The notes under the pieces: generated by a model
Told to the model about the DNA's origin: nothing
Databases searched by the model: none
Seen by the model: the letters and a program-made list of their open reading frames with translations, nothing else
Part shown: positions 1 to 11,386 of the stretch, piece by piece
Layout of the letters: the number at the start of each line of letters is the position of its first letter
Numbering within the stretch: the first letter of the stretch is position 1
NCBI GenBank assembly: GCA_905250115.1
Contig: CAJNOI010000014.1
Coordinates: 519,417 to 583,416 of the forward strand
Origin: Adineta steineri
Taxonomy: Eukaryota > Rotifera > Eurotatoria > Adinetida > Adinetidae
Length of the DNA: 64,000 bases
Direction of reading: 5' to 3'
Program-made: the position numbers and the translations under genes

Positions 1-962
1 TTTTACTTTTCTTTCCTCTTTAGTACTAATAAATTGCAACTTTCTTATTAGCCGAGTAGTTAATAAAATCTAATATTAAAATGGAAAATAAAATTTTTGT
101 AATAAAGATTTTTTCATAGAATTCTATCTTATCTAAAAGATCCTAAATCAGATTTTTATTTGAGCTGATAATCTAATTCTTATGTTTTCTTATACTTTAT
201 GTTTTTATACGAAATGCAAGAATTTTGTAATCAATCTAAGTTTAAGTTAAGCTAATTGAACAACTGACATAGCATTATCGAGTATAATAATAATAAATAG
301 AATAGAAGAAAGTAAAAACTTCTTATTGAGATACATTTTTTTACTGCAAAATATTGAAAAAAATTCTCAACATAGAAAGAAAAAGAATATTTAATCCAAT
401 ATCTACAAAACAAACTTAAAATTCTATGAGTTCAATTAACTAGAAGAAATACAGAAACATCGATTTACTATAGACATAGAAGATGTATGCGCCACTTGTA
501 GTTTGTATTCTATTTTCTCATCATATAATCTTATCAATCTTAACTAGATATTTCAAATTACAAACAAAACATCAACTAAATATTACATACTGGAATTATC
601 TTTATAACTTTTCAAATGAGTATACATCATGAAAAAAATGCATTATTTCATCATATTATTTTCTATTCATTTGATATTGTAAAAGTGCGTTGCTATAAAC
701 GCTTAGTTGCATCCTATTATTATAGTTTCATACAATGCTTTTACATATTAAAACAACTTTTTTTTCTAAACTATTTAACAGTTACTCTTCAATTAAAATA
801 AATATTACAAAATCAATTCTTGGATATATCCTTGTATAATAAATAAACTCAAGTCATGTTTAAAACCTATATTCTATATGCGTCACAAATTAACACATCT
901 AATGTTTACATTTTTTTTTATAAACTTTTATTTCTAATTACTTATTCGTTTCAAATAATTTT
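1..962. other. AT-rich intergenic, no gene seen
   Basis: No splice-supported or family-recognisable coding sequence on either strand; only short chance reading frames in AT-rich DNA. It lies downstream of the first NHL gene (minus strand). Confidence 0.5.
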
Positions 963-1138
963 CTACTCACTTGCTGATGCTGTAAGACTATTAGTAGTAA
1001 GTAAAACAGCAATTGTCGTATCTATAACAAAAACACATGATCATATTATTTAGATATTTTTTTTTGAATCAATATATTCTATCTTACTTTGAAATGTAGT
1101 AGCAATTGATGTTGCTGATGATGCCGTTATATTCGGCG
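963..1138 (-). CDS. Candidate Ser/Thr-rich C-terminal exons of NHL gene 1
   Basis: Two short minus-strand exons (1138-1088 and 1021-963) have good splice signals: acceptor TTCTAG, donor GTAAGA, acceptor TTATAG. They join in phase to a GTAAGT donor at 1685 that lies just before the simple stop of NHL gene 1. Spliced, they would replace the last residues by a tail of about 36 residues that is mostly Ser, Thr, Ala and Asn, ending in TAG at 963-965. A Thr-rich tail exon is also found in the neighbouring paralogue, which supports the idea. The 547-nt intron this requires is far longer than the other introns here, so I keep it as a candidate only. Confidence 0.4.
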
Positions 1139-1668
1139 CTAGAAGATACGACGTAAAAGAAGCATGATTAAGTAGAATAAATTGTAAATAAAAATCTTCT
1201 TTCCTTTATCAAATATTAAAAAAAATTTATTTCTGTTAAATTTTAAGTTAAACCTATATAGGATCGGTTGCGAGAATACCAGTTATTAAAAATAACAAAA
1301 TTTTTACTAAATATTGTTTTTTGTTTGCTAAGATTATAGAACATATGGAATTATCTATAAGAGTAAATCGTATTTAAAACAAAAATAATTGTTGCTGTTT
1401 TACAGGCAATTCAATAAACGCTATAGTCCGAGTAGATGAAAGACAACAGCTAGTAAAAAGTTTATTATTTTTGATAACCGGCGTTCTAGAAAACCATCCT
1501 ATGAAGGTCGATAAGAATTTCTTATGTCTATATTCAGAATCAGCATAATGAATAACCTATAACCTGATGATTTTATTAAAAAAGCGGTTGAACACTTAGC
1601 AACGCTTTCTTGTCAGACATATCTTTATACTTCAAATATATCTTATAAAAACGAATTAAATTGAATAT

Positions 1669-2711
1669 TTATTTATTAAACTTACAGCAAAGAACAGGAA
1701 ATCTTTGAATACGACTGTTACCGGTGTCAATGACAATAAGAGCTCCAGTTGAATCAAGTCTGATAGTGTAAGGTAAAAATAGTTGAGATGGTAATACTCC
1801 AAAATTATCTGAACCAGCAATGACTCTGCCCGATGTAGATCCTAATGACCATAAAACGATTCGATTATTTCCATAATCCGCAATGTACAATGATCCACTC
1901 GTGTCTACAACCAAAGCCACTGGAGAATTAAGTTGATTAAGTGCACTACCAGCCACACGTGATTGTCCGACTACTGTTGTTCCGTTGCTTGTTCCATAAA
2001 GAAATTTTTGGATTCTATTATTATTTGTGTCTGCTACATAAAGTGTATTCGAAGCAGATGTATCAATGAATAATCCGTTCGGAGAATTAAATTGATTAGC
2101 TTTTGTACCACAACTACCACCCGCAACAAGTACTCCAGTTGATGCATTCATCCACTTCACAATTCGACAATTATCTGTATCAGCTATCCAAATATAGGAT
2201 GTATTTGGTTCAACGAAAAAACCGTAAGGAGTACTTAGTTGCTTGAGTGAAATACCCAGGCCGTTTCCACCGGCTACAAGTATACCCGTCGATGCTCCTG
2301 GGGCCCATTTTGTAATACGATTGCTAAAGGCATCAAGTATATAGACATTACCACTCTGATCCACGCTTATACCATCCACTAAATTAAAGGAAACATAGGT
2401 TATATATAAATTATCTGAAATTATTTACTATTATAGAACTGATTGAGACCGGTACCAAAGGTACCGTTAATGATTGTTACTCCTTCTCGATTACCAGGAT
2501 AAAAAATTTGCACACGACAATATGCACCACAATCTATAACATAAATAGAATCATTGCTACCAATGTAGGCGTCTTCAGAATTATTTAATAATGTTGCAGT
2601 GAAACCCGTAAGGCCTATAGGTGAACCAGCAATTGTTGTTGCATTAAATGCCCAAGTAATTATTGCACAATTTGAAGTCGAAATAGGCACTAGTAAAAAA
2701 ACAAAACACAT
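1669..2711 (-). CDS. Secreted NHL-repeat beta-propeller protein (copy 1)
   Basis: Exon 1 is 2711-2429 and exon 2 runs from 2378, with a 50-nt intron (GTAAAT..TTTAG) and matching phase. The start gives a short hydrophobic leader (MCFVFLLVP) suggesting secretion. Six NHL-like repeats follow, each with the pattern Asp-x-x-Gly-x-x-(Y/I)-(V/I)-x-D-x-x-N-x-R-I-x-(K/R)-(W/F), for example LYVADTNNNRIQKF and LYIADYGNNRIVLW, enough for a closed six-bladed propeller. NHL propellers bind proteins or RNA; no catalytic residues are visible, so the ligand is unknown. The reading frame ends at 1669, but a GTAAGT donor at 1685 may instead splice to tail exons near 1.0-1.1 kb. The next gene upstream on the same strand (3.1-4.4 kb) is a paralogue with the same exon plan. 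Confidence 0.82.
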
Positions 2712-3070
2712 AGTCTAATATTTATTTTATGAATTTATTTTATGTAGAGTGATAAGTGAAAAATATAGTTATTTATTTAGTAACAAAATTTTTAGTATTG
2801 ATATTTAAAGAACTATAATCTTCGCTCTTGAGATTCATTAAAAAAGATGTTATTTAAACTACATCTATCTGATTTCTAGTGCCCAAGTTATATAAATCAT
2901 TGTTCGACATGGAATTATCTGATCATTATTATTAATCAAATAATTAAGATCAATATATTAAATTTTTGTTATTCTCATAAAAGCAATAAACTATTGTCAT
3001 CGAAAAATATTTCTTATTATCGCGTTAATTGTCTTTTGAAAATTGAGATATTATTTATTTATGTAAGATA
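2712..3070. other. Spacer between tandem NHL genes
   Basis: About 360 bp of AT-rich DNA between the two NHL paralogues; it should hold the promoter of copy 1. No recognisable motif or gene. Confidence 0.5.
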
Positions 3071-4402
3071 TCAATTCAAAATCAGTAGAAAATTGGAAAG
3101 ATTTTTAATATTAAAAGGAATGTCTAATCTACTCAAAATAATATGATACTTGCTTGTCGTAGTTACTACTGGTGCAGCAGTTGTAGTTGATATGTTTATC
3201 GCTATAGTAGAAAAAGAATATCAATATATTAAAATAAAATTATTAATCTTAAACAATTCTTACGACAAGAAATAGTAAATCTTTGTATGCGATTATTATA
3301 AGTATCAGCAACGTATAGTGTTCCATTCGAACTGAAGCTAATACTACCTGGAGTATTAAGTTGACTTGATGATATTCCTCCATTTGGTTCAGTGCCTGCA
3401 ATGTTCACACCAAAACTTGCACCTACTTTCCATTTTAGAATTCTCGAGTTGCTAAAGTCCACAATAAACATATTCTGATTACTATCGACAACTATTGCTA
3501 TTGGATTCCACAGCTGATCGAGTCTAGTACCATAATAACTTGTTATTCCAGCCACCGTTAGTCCACTAGTTGCACCTGGAAGCCACATTTGTATTCTTTG
3601 GTTCCAACAATCTACCACATAAAGTGTATTTCCAGCAACTGTATCAACGAATAATGCTGCTGGAAAATTAAATTGATCAGAGTTTGTACCGTAACTACCA
3701 CAAACTGTTAGTGCTGTAGATGAATTTATCCATTTGACAATTCTATTATTGTCTGAATCAGCAATCCAGATAAACGATGACTGAGGTTCAATAAACATCC
3801 TGCCAACTTCACCCATGATGTCCATATGTCCATCAAAGTAATCAATGAAAGGACCACCAGCTACAATAATGCCACTCGTAGATCCTGGTGTCCATTTTGT
3901 TACACGTGACAAGGTTCCATCCAGTACATAGATGTTACCATTGGCATCTATATATATATCATCGACTAGAAAAAAGTGTGAAACTGCAATGAGAATATCA
4001 ATAAAAGCTATCTATACTTACTCTCCATAAATTGATTAAGTCCAGTACCAGAGCTGCCATTAATTATCATTCTACCTATAGTTGAATTTGACGGAAATAA
4101 TAACACACGATAATTTCCACTATCAGCCACGTAAAAATTACTGTTGTTGTCGACAATAACGGCAACTGGAGTATCAAGTCTTATCAATGTGGTGCCAGCT
4201 GTACCTGTTGATGAACCAGCCACTGTCTTCCCAGTCGATGACCAAACAGCCGTTGGACAAATAGACAGAGTCAAGATTTTATCAATTAAAAACCTATCAA
4301 AAGTTATTCTTACTATATGATCTAATAAAATAAATCTAATATTTCTTACGCAATAATAATAATTGATTTTATCGAAAGATATTTCAAATATCTTTCAGCC
4401 AT
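3071..4402 (-). CDS. Secreted NHL-repeat beta-propeller protein (copy 2)
   Basis: Four exons in consistent phase: 4402-4350, 4293-4022, 3965-3264 and 3201-3071, with introns of 56, 56 and 62 nt and donors GTAAGA, GTAAGT, GTAAGA. The first exon starts ATG GCT GAA and, joined to exon 2, encodes a hydrophobic leader (residues about 9-29). Six NHL repeats follow, for example LYVADTYNNRIQRF near the end. The last exon adds a Thr/Ala/Pro stretch (INISTTTAAPVVTTTS), a typical O-glycosylated linker, giving about 385 residues. If the last intron is retained, the protein ends earlier at 3229. Same strand, exon phases and repeat spacing as copy 1, so the pair arose by tandem duplication. Function unknown beyond a secreted propeller. 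Confidence 0.8.
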
Positions 4403-6238
4403 GATGATTAATATCTAAATGAAATATTATATATATCATATTATTGATTGATTATGTTAATTAATAGAACAACAATGATATACAACAAAATAGTTTAAAA
4501 TAAATCTTCTTATAGTAATATATTATTTAATAAAAGTAAACAGACGAATACTAGTAGAGTATTATAGTACTTATTAAAGCCGAATAGAATTATGAGACAA
4601 GTAGAAAACATATTATTTGAGATTATTCGATGATTAAAAGACTAAAAATATATGAACCTTTTGTTCAACGCCAGCTCTAGCATTAACACTATGACAATAT
4701 TCTTAGTTTACTCAAATATTCTTATGCATTTTCAGACAATCCGAATTTAAGCTTGTCAATTTTAATGAAATAAAAATATGTAATGTAGATCTATCAGTAG
4801 AAAAATATTTTCTATTTCGGTTCAATTTAAAAAAAAATGTAGAAGAAAGAAGAAGAAAAAGCAAGTTTTGTGTTTTATATTTTCTCAATAGAAAACAAAT
4901 GTTAATTATATTGAGAGGAATCGATTGTGGAAGAAAAGAAAAATTCAGAGAAAAAGCTATATGAATCATAATGAAGATCTAACAAAAAATCGTATACTGG
5001 ACTTACTGCCGTAAACAATATTCATAAAACGCGCATTGTTTACACGAAAAAAACTAAAACTAATGTTTTCAGTCATCATCTTAAAAAAATTCTTTTCGTC
5101 ATCCAACCCCCCCTCCTCTCATCCATGGTTACACTACGCATTTATTTTCAACAGAAACACTTTTATGTAATTAAAATCACTTCTTTGTTGTATTTTTATT
5201 ACTCACAATAAGTAAAATGGAAAAAGTAATCAAAATAATAGAAGGATTTTAAAAAATGGCCATAGGATCGAAGTAATTAATGATTAAAAAAAAAATTCCT
5301 ACTCTTCGTTTCAACTAAGTAATGACTAGTACTAGAATTGAACTTCATTATGCTTTTTATTTTCGAAAAAAGAGAAAATCAAACAGATGAAGTACCGAGT
5401 GAATCTAAATAAATAGTTTACGAAATAAAATCAAGAAAAGATTTGAAAAATAAGTTTATTCATCCCATCGAACTGATTCATGATTCTTTTCAATAAAAAA
5501 TAAATCAATTACAAAGTTACTGTTTTTAAAACTAAAATGAAATCGCGATATTTCTATAAAATGAAACATACATACGATACTATGTGTTATATCAATAAAT
5601 CTTCTTTCATAACAAAAAAAAAGTAGTTAATGAGAGAAGAATATCATTTCTTTTATTACTTGTCTTTCATAATTTTTTTTCTTCTAGAAAATGTTTTGCT
5701 TTTCAATATGCCTAATTTTATTGTGTAGTAATAAAACTAAAATATGTTTCATATTTTTTTCTATTTTCCCGGAAATAATTTTTTGTTCTGTATAAAGAAA
5801 AGAAAAAACAATTTTTTTCAAAAATGATGTTATTATTTTGTTTCCTTTTGCATTTGATCTTTGTTGGTAAAACTGTTTTTAATTCAATAAATATTTTTTT
5901 TATCTTCAATATATAGATTTGGACATTTCTTCTTCGTTTATTCTTTAACAAACTAAAATTCAGCAGTTAATAGAGACTCTTTTTTAGATATTATTATAAT
6001 TGTTTTGAAATGATTTGTTCTTCTTGATCCTTATGTTTCTATGTTAATTTTTTTTATAACAAATCAGTTTCAACTGCCTAATTATATCGGCTTCATAGAA
6101 GATACTTTTGTATTGAGTAAAACTAGAAAGATATCTTCCATTCTTTCAAGTTCTTTGTTTTTATTGATATTCTATTCAAAAACATCAAATTTCTTCACAC
6201 ATTTTTATATAAATATTTATTGTAAAATAGATTAAAAC
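4403..6238. other. AT-rich intergenic, no gene seen
   Basis: Low-complexity A/T tracts and short chance frames only. A poly-C run occurs at about 5106-5113. No supported exon on either strand. Confidence 0.5.
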
Positions 6239-7120
6239 TTAAGACAAAACCAATCCTCCATTAACTAAAATATTTTGTCCAGTAATGTAATCTGCTTGTT
6301 TGCTTGCAAGGAATGAAACTAAGTTTGCAACATCATTTGGAAGTCCTGTTCGACGAAGTGGAATACCATTAACAAAATCTTTCTTCACCTCTTCTATTGT
6401 CTTTCCTCGAAGTTCTGCAAATTCTTTATTAGTACCATCGGTTAATGGTGTTTCAATAAATCCTATTGAAATCCTTTTAAGTTTAATATTTCATAAACGA
6501 ATAGAAACTATACCTGGACAATAAGTATTAACTGTTATTTTATGTGCAGCTAACTCCATAGCAGCAGATTGTGTAAGACCTCTCACACCCCATTTTGTCG
6601 CACAATAATGACTTAATAATGGATATCCTGTATATCCAGCACTACTACAAGCACCAATTATTCTTCCACCAGTACCTTGTTTAATCATGATTTTTGCTGC
6701 TTCTCTATAACAAAGAAAAACACCACGCATATTTACTGCAAAAACACGATCCCAATTTTCTTCACTCATCGATATGAGTGGTTGTAATTTACAGATTCCG
6801 GCATTTGCAACTACTACCTATGAAAGTAAACAATCAGAAATAAAGAAATAAATAATCAAAAATGAAATATACGTCTAGTCTTCCAAATTGTTGTGCAGCT
6901 TTTTGCATCATTTCTTCAACTGATTTACCAGCAGAAATATCAGCTGTTATAGCAATAGATTTTCGACCCATATTTCAATTTCTTTTTGTACTTTTTCAAG
7001 TTCAACAGAACTAGCTTCGAGATCATTAATAGCTACATTAAAACCATCTTTAGCAAGACGAAGAGCAATTGCACGACCCATTCCTCGAGCAGCACCTGTT
7101 ATCAAACTAACACCAACCAT
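6239..7120 (-). CDS. Short-chain dehydrogenase/reductase, acetoin/butanediol type, with one-base frameshift
   Basis: Classical SDR, probably an NAD(P)-dependent acetoin/diacetyl or related ketone reductase. Exons are 7120-6873, 6817-6514 and 6462-6239, with introns of 55 and 51 nt. Visible motifs are the cofactor loop TGAARGMG (residues 8-15), ANAG, a catalytic Ser in SSAG and the Tyr/Lys pair YCATK. The C-terminus is GQNILVNGG. Exon 1 is out of frame in its middle: after EKVQKEIEI the reading shifts at the CCC run 6967-6969, and the rest ([12 protein letters not shown]..) continues in another frame. Adding one base makes exon 1 249 nt, which is exactly the phase exon 2 needs, for about 258 residues, the usual family length. 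So this is either a very young pseudogene or a sequence error. The start is the ATG at 7120. Confidence 0.8.
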
Positions 7121-10100
7121 TTTTACCAATAACTAAGTGATAGCAAAAAATATTTGTTTTCAAATTAACGATTGTTTAAATACATATTTTTCCCTTCCCA
7201 ACTGTATTACCTGTACATTAAACACGTGTTAATACATATTATATTAACATCAATAGAGAGAAGAATAGCAATCATACGAAACAAAAGACTATTTTTAAAC
7301 GATTAAAATAGAAACATATAGAACTTGGATGCATATTATTGAGTAGAAATATATTCGATCAATATGAAATTTTATGCTTTCAATAAGACAATCATTAATT
7401 GTAAGACTTCTTGTATTCACAGTTATTGAGAAAGCTAGTTGCTTATTATTAACTACTTTACATAATCCATAGTTTCTTATAACATCAAAGAAGACTAAAT
7501 ATTCTATTCGTACTTTATGACTTTATCATTGACATAGAACAAAGAAATGAAAAATAAAAATATCAACCTTATTGTAGATATATTTTTAATATAGAAGAAT
7601 TATAAATATTTATGCTGTCTAGTACTCTTATATGATATTCATTTTTTTGTAATCCTTTGACTCTCGACGATTCATTTATGTACGACTAATTAATGTTGTC
7701 GTATCTTACTAGAATTCTATAGTCGTAAAACTCTGCTTGTGATCTCTTTCTTATAATGTATGTCAATTTTCTTTCCTTACTGTGTTTTTATGTATATCGT
7801 CAGTCTGTGATTTTAGTATTGGCATATACCTCTTGAAATGCTTTTTTCTTGTAGAATTGCCTATCCTTGGGTTATCATTATTTTAGTTTTAGTTAAGATA
7901 AGAAAATTCCTTTTTTTTTTGATAACATCTCATATAGAATGGGCCCAGCTGCAGTGATATCTCTATGTGACAAGGAAAAATGATCCAATCTATAGATGAG
8001 TTAGATGACAATATGCGTATGACTGATGTCTTTGAGAACTAACATACAACAGAAATTAATAATTTTTGTTTGATAGAGAAATGCAATTTCTTTCTAATAT
8101 TAAGTCAAAACTGTATTTAATCATCTCCAGACGATGGGACCAACCGGTAAGTTTCATTATATTTTAATGAGAAACTTAATAGAAAAATACTTTTTTTGTC
8201 CTTTTTTTTCTTATGTGTAAGGTTACACATAATGTATCATTTACTGTCTCATCATTACTGTCTGAATTATTTATTGTGTAGCGTGATATTTCTCGTTAAA
8301 ACAATCAAGAACAAAAAAGTCTACCACATACAAGATAGAAGGTTGTTATTTTTTTGTTGTCGTATGACCCCTTTCTCATAGTAGTCAGTACAGTGTCTTG
8401 GGGCATTGTGTATTGTTTTTACGGATCGATAGTAATAATTGAGTCAAGAATGTTAGTTAACTTAAATCTAACTTTCAATAAATTCAACAATGGTTTCTAT
8501 TTGAACAATTTCTCTTGATCTATATGCTTCTTTTTCTTGTTCGAAAAACGAGAAGTTTGACATTATATTTTGTATGACTTCGGATCCATACAATTTGCTT
8601 ATACTTCAACAGCAGTCTACTTTCCATATTTGTACAAGATTCATTTTAGTAATGATTCTCAAAAATTGAAGCGTTTTCGTTTTCATCAAAGAGTAATTGA
8701 TCGTTTGCTAAGCCTCTGGATTTATCAAAATGACTCGACATATCGATTAGTTTCACGAACTATGAGCTTAGTAATTTCGTCTATGAATTGATTGCATTAT
8801 TCTCCGACAATTCTACGATTTTATAGCAAGATCATCATCTAAAGATGACATGTAAACTAGATCAAAATTTCAATTGTTTTGATATAAATAAGAGAAAAAA
8901 AATTTGCAATGTCTTTTTATTTCCCACTGCATTATATATGTACATGAAAGAGACAAACAAATATGAATAATTATTCTGCTTCAGGTGAAAGAGAACCATC
9001 TATATAACGATAAAAAATACTGTCTAGGAAAACTGAATCGTCTCGAAAGGATTAATTAATAGTATAATTACATACATATTAACTTTTATGTCAAATTCCC
9101 AGAGTCCTAAAAAATTGTTGTGATCCCATTGTAAAAGACAAATGAAAATACATCATAATAATTTTAGCAAATATTTAAATAAATAATGCAAAAGACCTTC
9201 ATATTCATTTATTAGCGATCGTACTTCTACTACAGTCTAGACATAGTTCCTTCCTGCTTTTCATAAACATAAAAAATTTAAATTTTGTCTAGAAATCTCT
9301 TTGAATTTATGACAGAAAAAAAATGGCAACAAACAACTCAAATACTAAATGCTTTTTCGAATTTACTATAAAATTTTGTGAAAGAAAAAAAATCTGCGTT
9401 CCATCTCTAATCAGATAGTGTAAGTTTAGACATATTACCTTACTTGAATAGTACGCTATACGTATCATATAACGTGTATACGAAAGCAAGCGTGTAATGA
9501 AATAGTATTGATGATTGAAGTGCATCGCTTTTTTCTTTCTTTTCTTCAAAGTGACACTATCGACACGTGGATTTTATTCAATGGTCAAACCTTCCATATG
9601 TTATTTGATGAAAAATAACTTGAAATATTGTATAGTCAATAATTATTAGATATTTGTGATTCATCTAATAATCATGTGTATGAATAATTTATTTTTGCCA
9701 ATATTATAGAATAAACATCCTGCACTTTAGCAAAACCATATGTTTTTTTATTATCGGAACATGTAGAGATTTATCTCGTAAATCTCTCAACACTCCACAT
9801 GTACATGTCTAAGAATTAAGTAGAGCAGAAGCTACTTAAACCAATGAAAGAATTATTTTATTTTTAATAAGAATAAAATAAATTAATTGCAGATTTTGCG
9901 TTTATTCTATTGATAAAAAAAAAGAGGAAATAAAAATTAGATCAATAATAAATCTTTATAAATAGAAAAATATAATACCATTGAAATCCTTAGTGAATAT
10001 TCTATCTATTGAATAATATAACTTAAAATAGTTCAAGATTTCTCTAGAGAAAAACTTATAAAAACAAATTGATATATTTCATTAAAAAAAAATGTTTACT

Positions 10101-11028
10101 TTAAATATAAATGTTAAATATATATGTAATAGAAATCGATTATACTGAATATTATTCTAAGGTAAATATATCTTATTACTCTCAGATTCTTTCCAAGTAA
10201 TGTTCTATGTATGTACACTGTCTATTATGAGTAATTTATCAAGGATAGAATCGTTAATGTATATTTGTCTGATCGAGAAATAGTATGATTATTCATTCAT
10301 GGATTTATAATGTTGCTTTGGCGAATATACAAGGTTTCATTACAATAACAAATTGATATCGTATTAATTATATACCTTGGAAATTCGACTCAAAATTTTA
10401 GATCAAATATTTAATATAAAAAAGTTGATTCACGTATAATATACATTATATTACTCATACGAAGAAAATTGACGTTGTTATCATGATATATCTATCTTAT
10501 TAATTCGATTTTATATGTAATTATTCACAACTGATAGTAATGTTGTTTTTTTGCTTATAATGAATCATTATATTGAAGGTGATATGTATATACGATTAAT
10601 GTTCGTTTAACATGATAATTTTATTTATTTATTTATTTATTTTTTTAAATAAAGAATCTAAAATAACAAAAATGGTTTTGGGAATAATCCTATCGATGTT
10701 ATTCATTTCATTTTCTTTTTTTCATATTGAATTATTTTGTATGTTGAAATAAATGTTCAATGCTTTTAAGTGATATTAATCATGCATCAGTTGAGTTGAT
10801 GAATAAAATAGAAAAATCAACATATATGTGTGTGTGTATATATTAGAAAAAAAAAGAAAGAACGAAGAAAAAATAGAGAAGTAGAACCACTGATGATCAT
10901 CTTGCACAAAAAACACTACGCACACACAAATAAAGTAAAAACACACTCTGAATTATTAAAAAAAAAAGACAAAGCGAGAACTTAGAGATAGAAAAAAAAA
11001 AAGAAGGACAAGTGACAAAATTTTTTTG
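7121..11028. other. AT-rich intergenic, no gene seen
   Basis: Nearly 4 kb with no supported gene. It contains TTTA microsatellite sequence (about 10618-10642), a TG/TA run (about 10825-10842) and A-rich tracts near 10850-11010. A weak transposase-like minus-strand fragment near 8730-8795 is discussed under rejected items. Confidence 0.45.
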
Positions 11029-11376
11029 TTAAACACCAGCCGCCACTGATTCATATTTCGTTCCCTGTGCTGTTCCTGGAGTTACTCCATGTTTTCCTGT
11101 GCCTGCAGAACCAGTTTTTGCGGTTGTTGCTGAACGTTGATTCTTTCTAAATTTCTTTCCAAGAATACAGAATATAAGTGCAAGTATAATTCCAATAATG
11201 CATAATGCGATTAAACCAATAATTAATATTTTACTCCAAGGCCAATGACCTATAATTATAAATATGATTATTTACTTTGAAAGAAAAAAAACAAATAAAT
11301 AAACCAAACACCTTCAGATAATTTCGATTTTGAACTACCAAATGGTAGTTCATCAATATGAAGATCAACAAAAACA
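11029..11376 (-). CDS. C-terminal part of a single-pass membrane protein, cut by assembly gap
   Basis: Two minus-strand exons, (gap)11376-11312 and 11249-11029, are joined by a 62-nt intron (GTGTTT..TTATAG) with matching phase. They encode an acidic juxtamembrane stretch (VDLHIDELPFG..), then one strong transmembrane helix (ILIIGLIALCIIGIILALIF), a basic stop-transfer GKKFRKNQR and a Gly/Thr/Ala-rich cytoplasmic tail ending ESVAAGV, stop at 11029-11031. This reads as the end of a type I membrane glycoprotein. The extracellular part is missing because the upstream side is a run of 10 N at 11377-11386. I do not recognise the family. The final three residues are hydrophobic, so a PDZ-ligand role is possible but not shown. 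Confidence 0.6.
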
Positions 11377-11386
11377 GNNNNNNNNN
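11377..11386. other. Assembly gap (10 N)
   Basis: Ten N followed by a poly-T run. The gap interrupts the minus-strand membrane protein gene; its true size is unknown. Confidence 0.95.

Noticed and set aside
6300-6524. Plus-strand 74-codon frame antisense to the SDR.
   Set aside because: It overlaps the splice-supported minus-strand SDR exons 2 and 3 and has no family likeness.
8725-8800. Minus-strand piece reading QFIDEITKLIVRETNRYVESF, reminiscent of the N-terminal part of piggyBac-type transposases (..ETNRYA..).
   Set aside because: Only about 20 residues with stops on both sides; no further transposase motif, TTAA duplication or inverted repeat found nearby. Too short to call.
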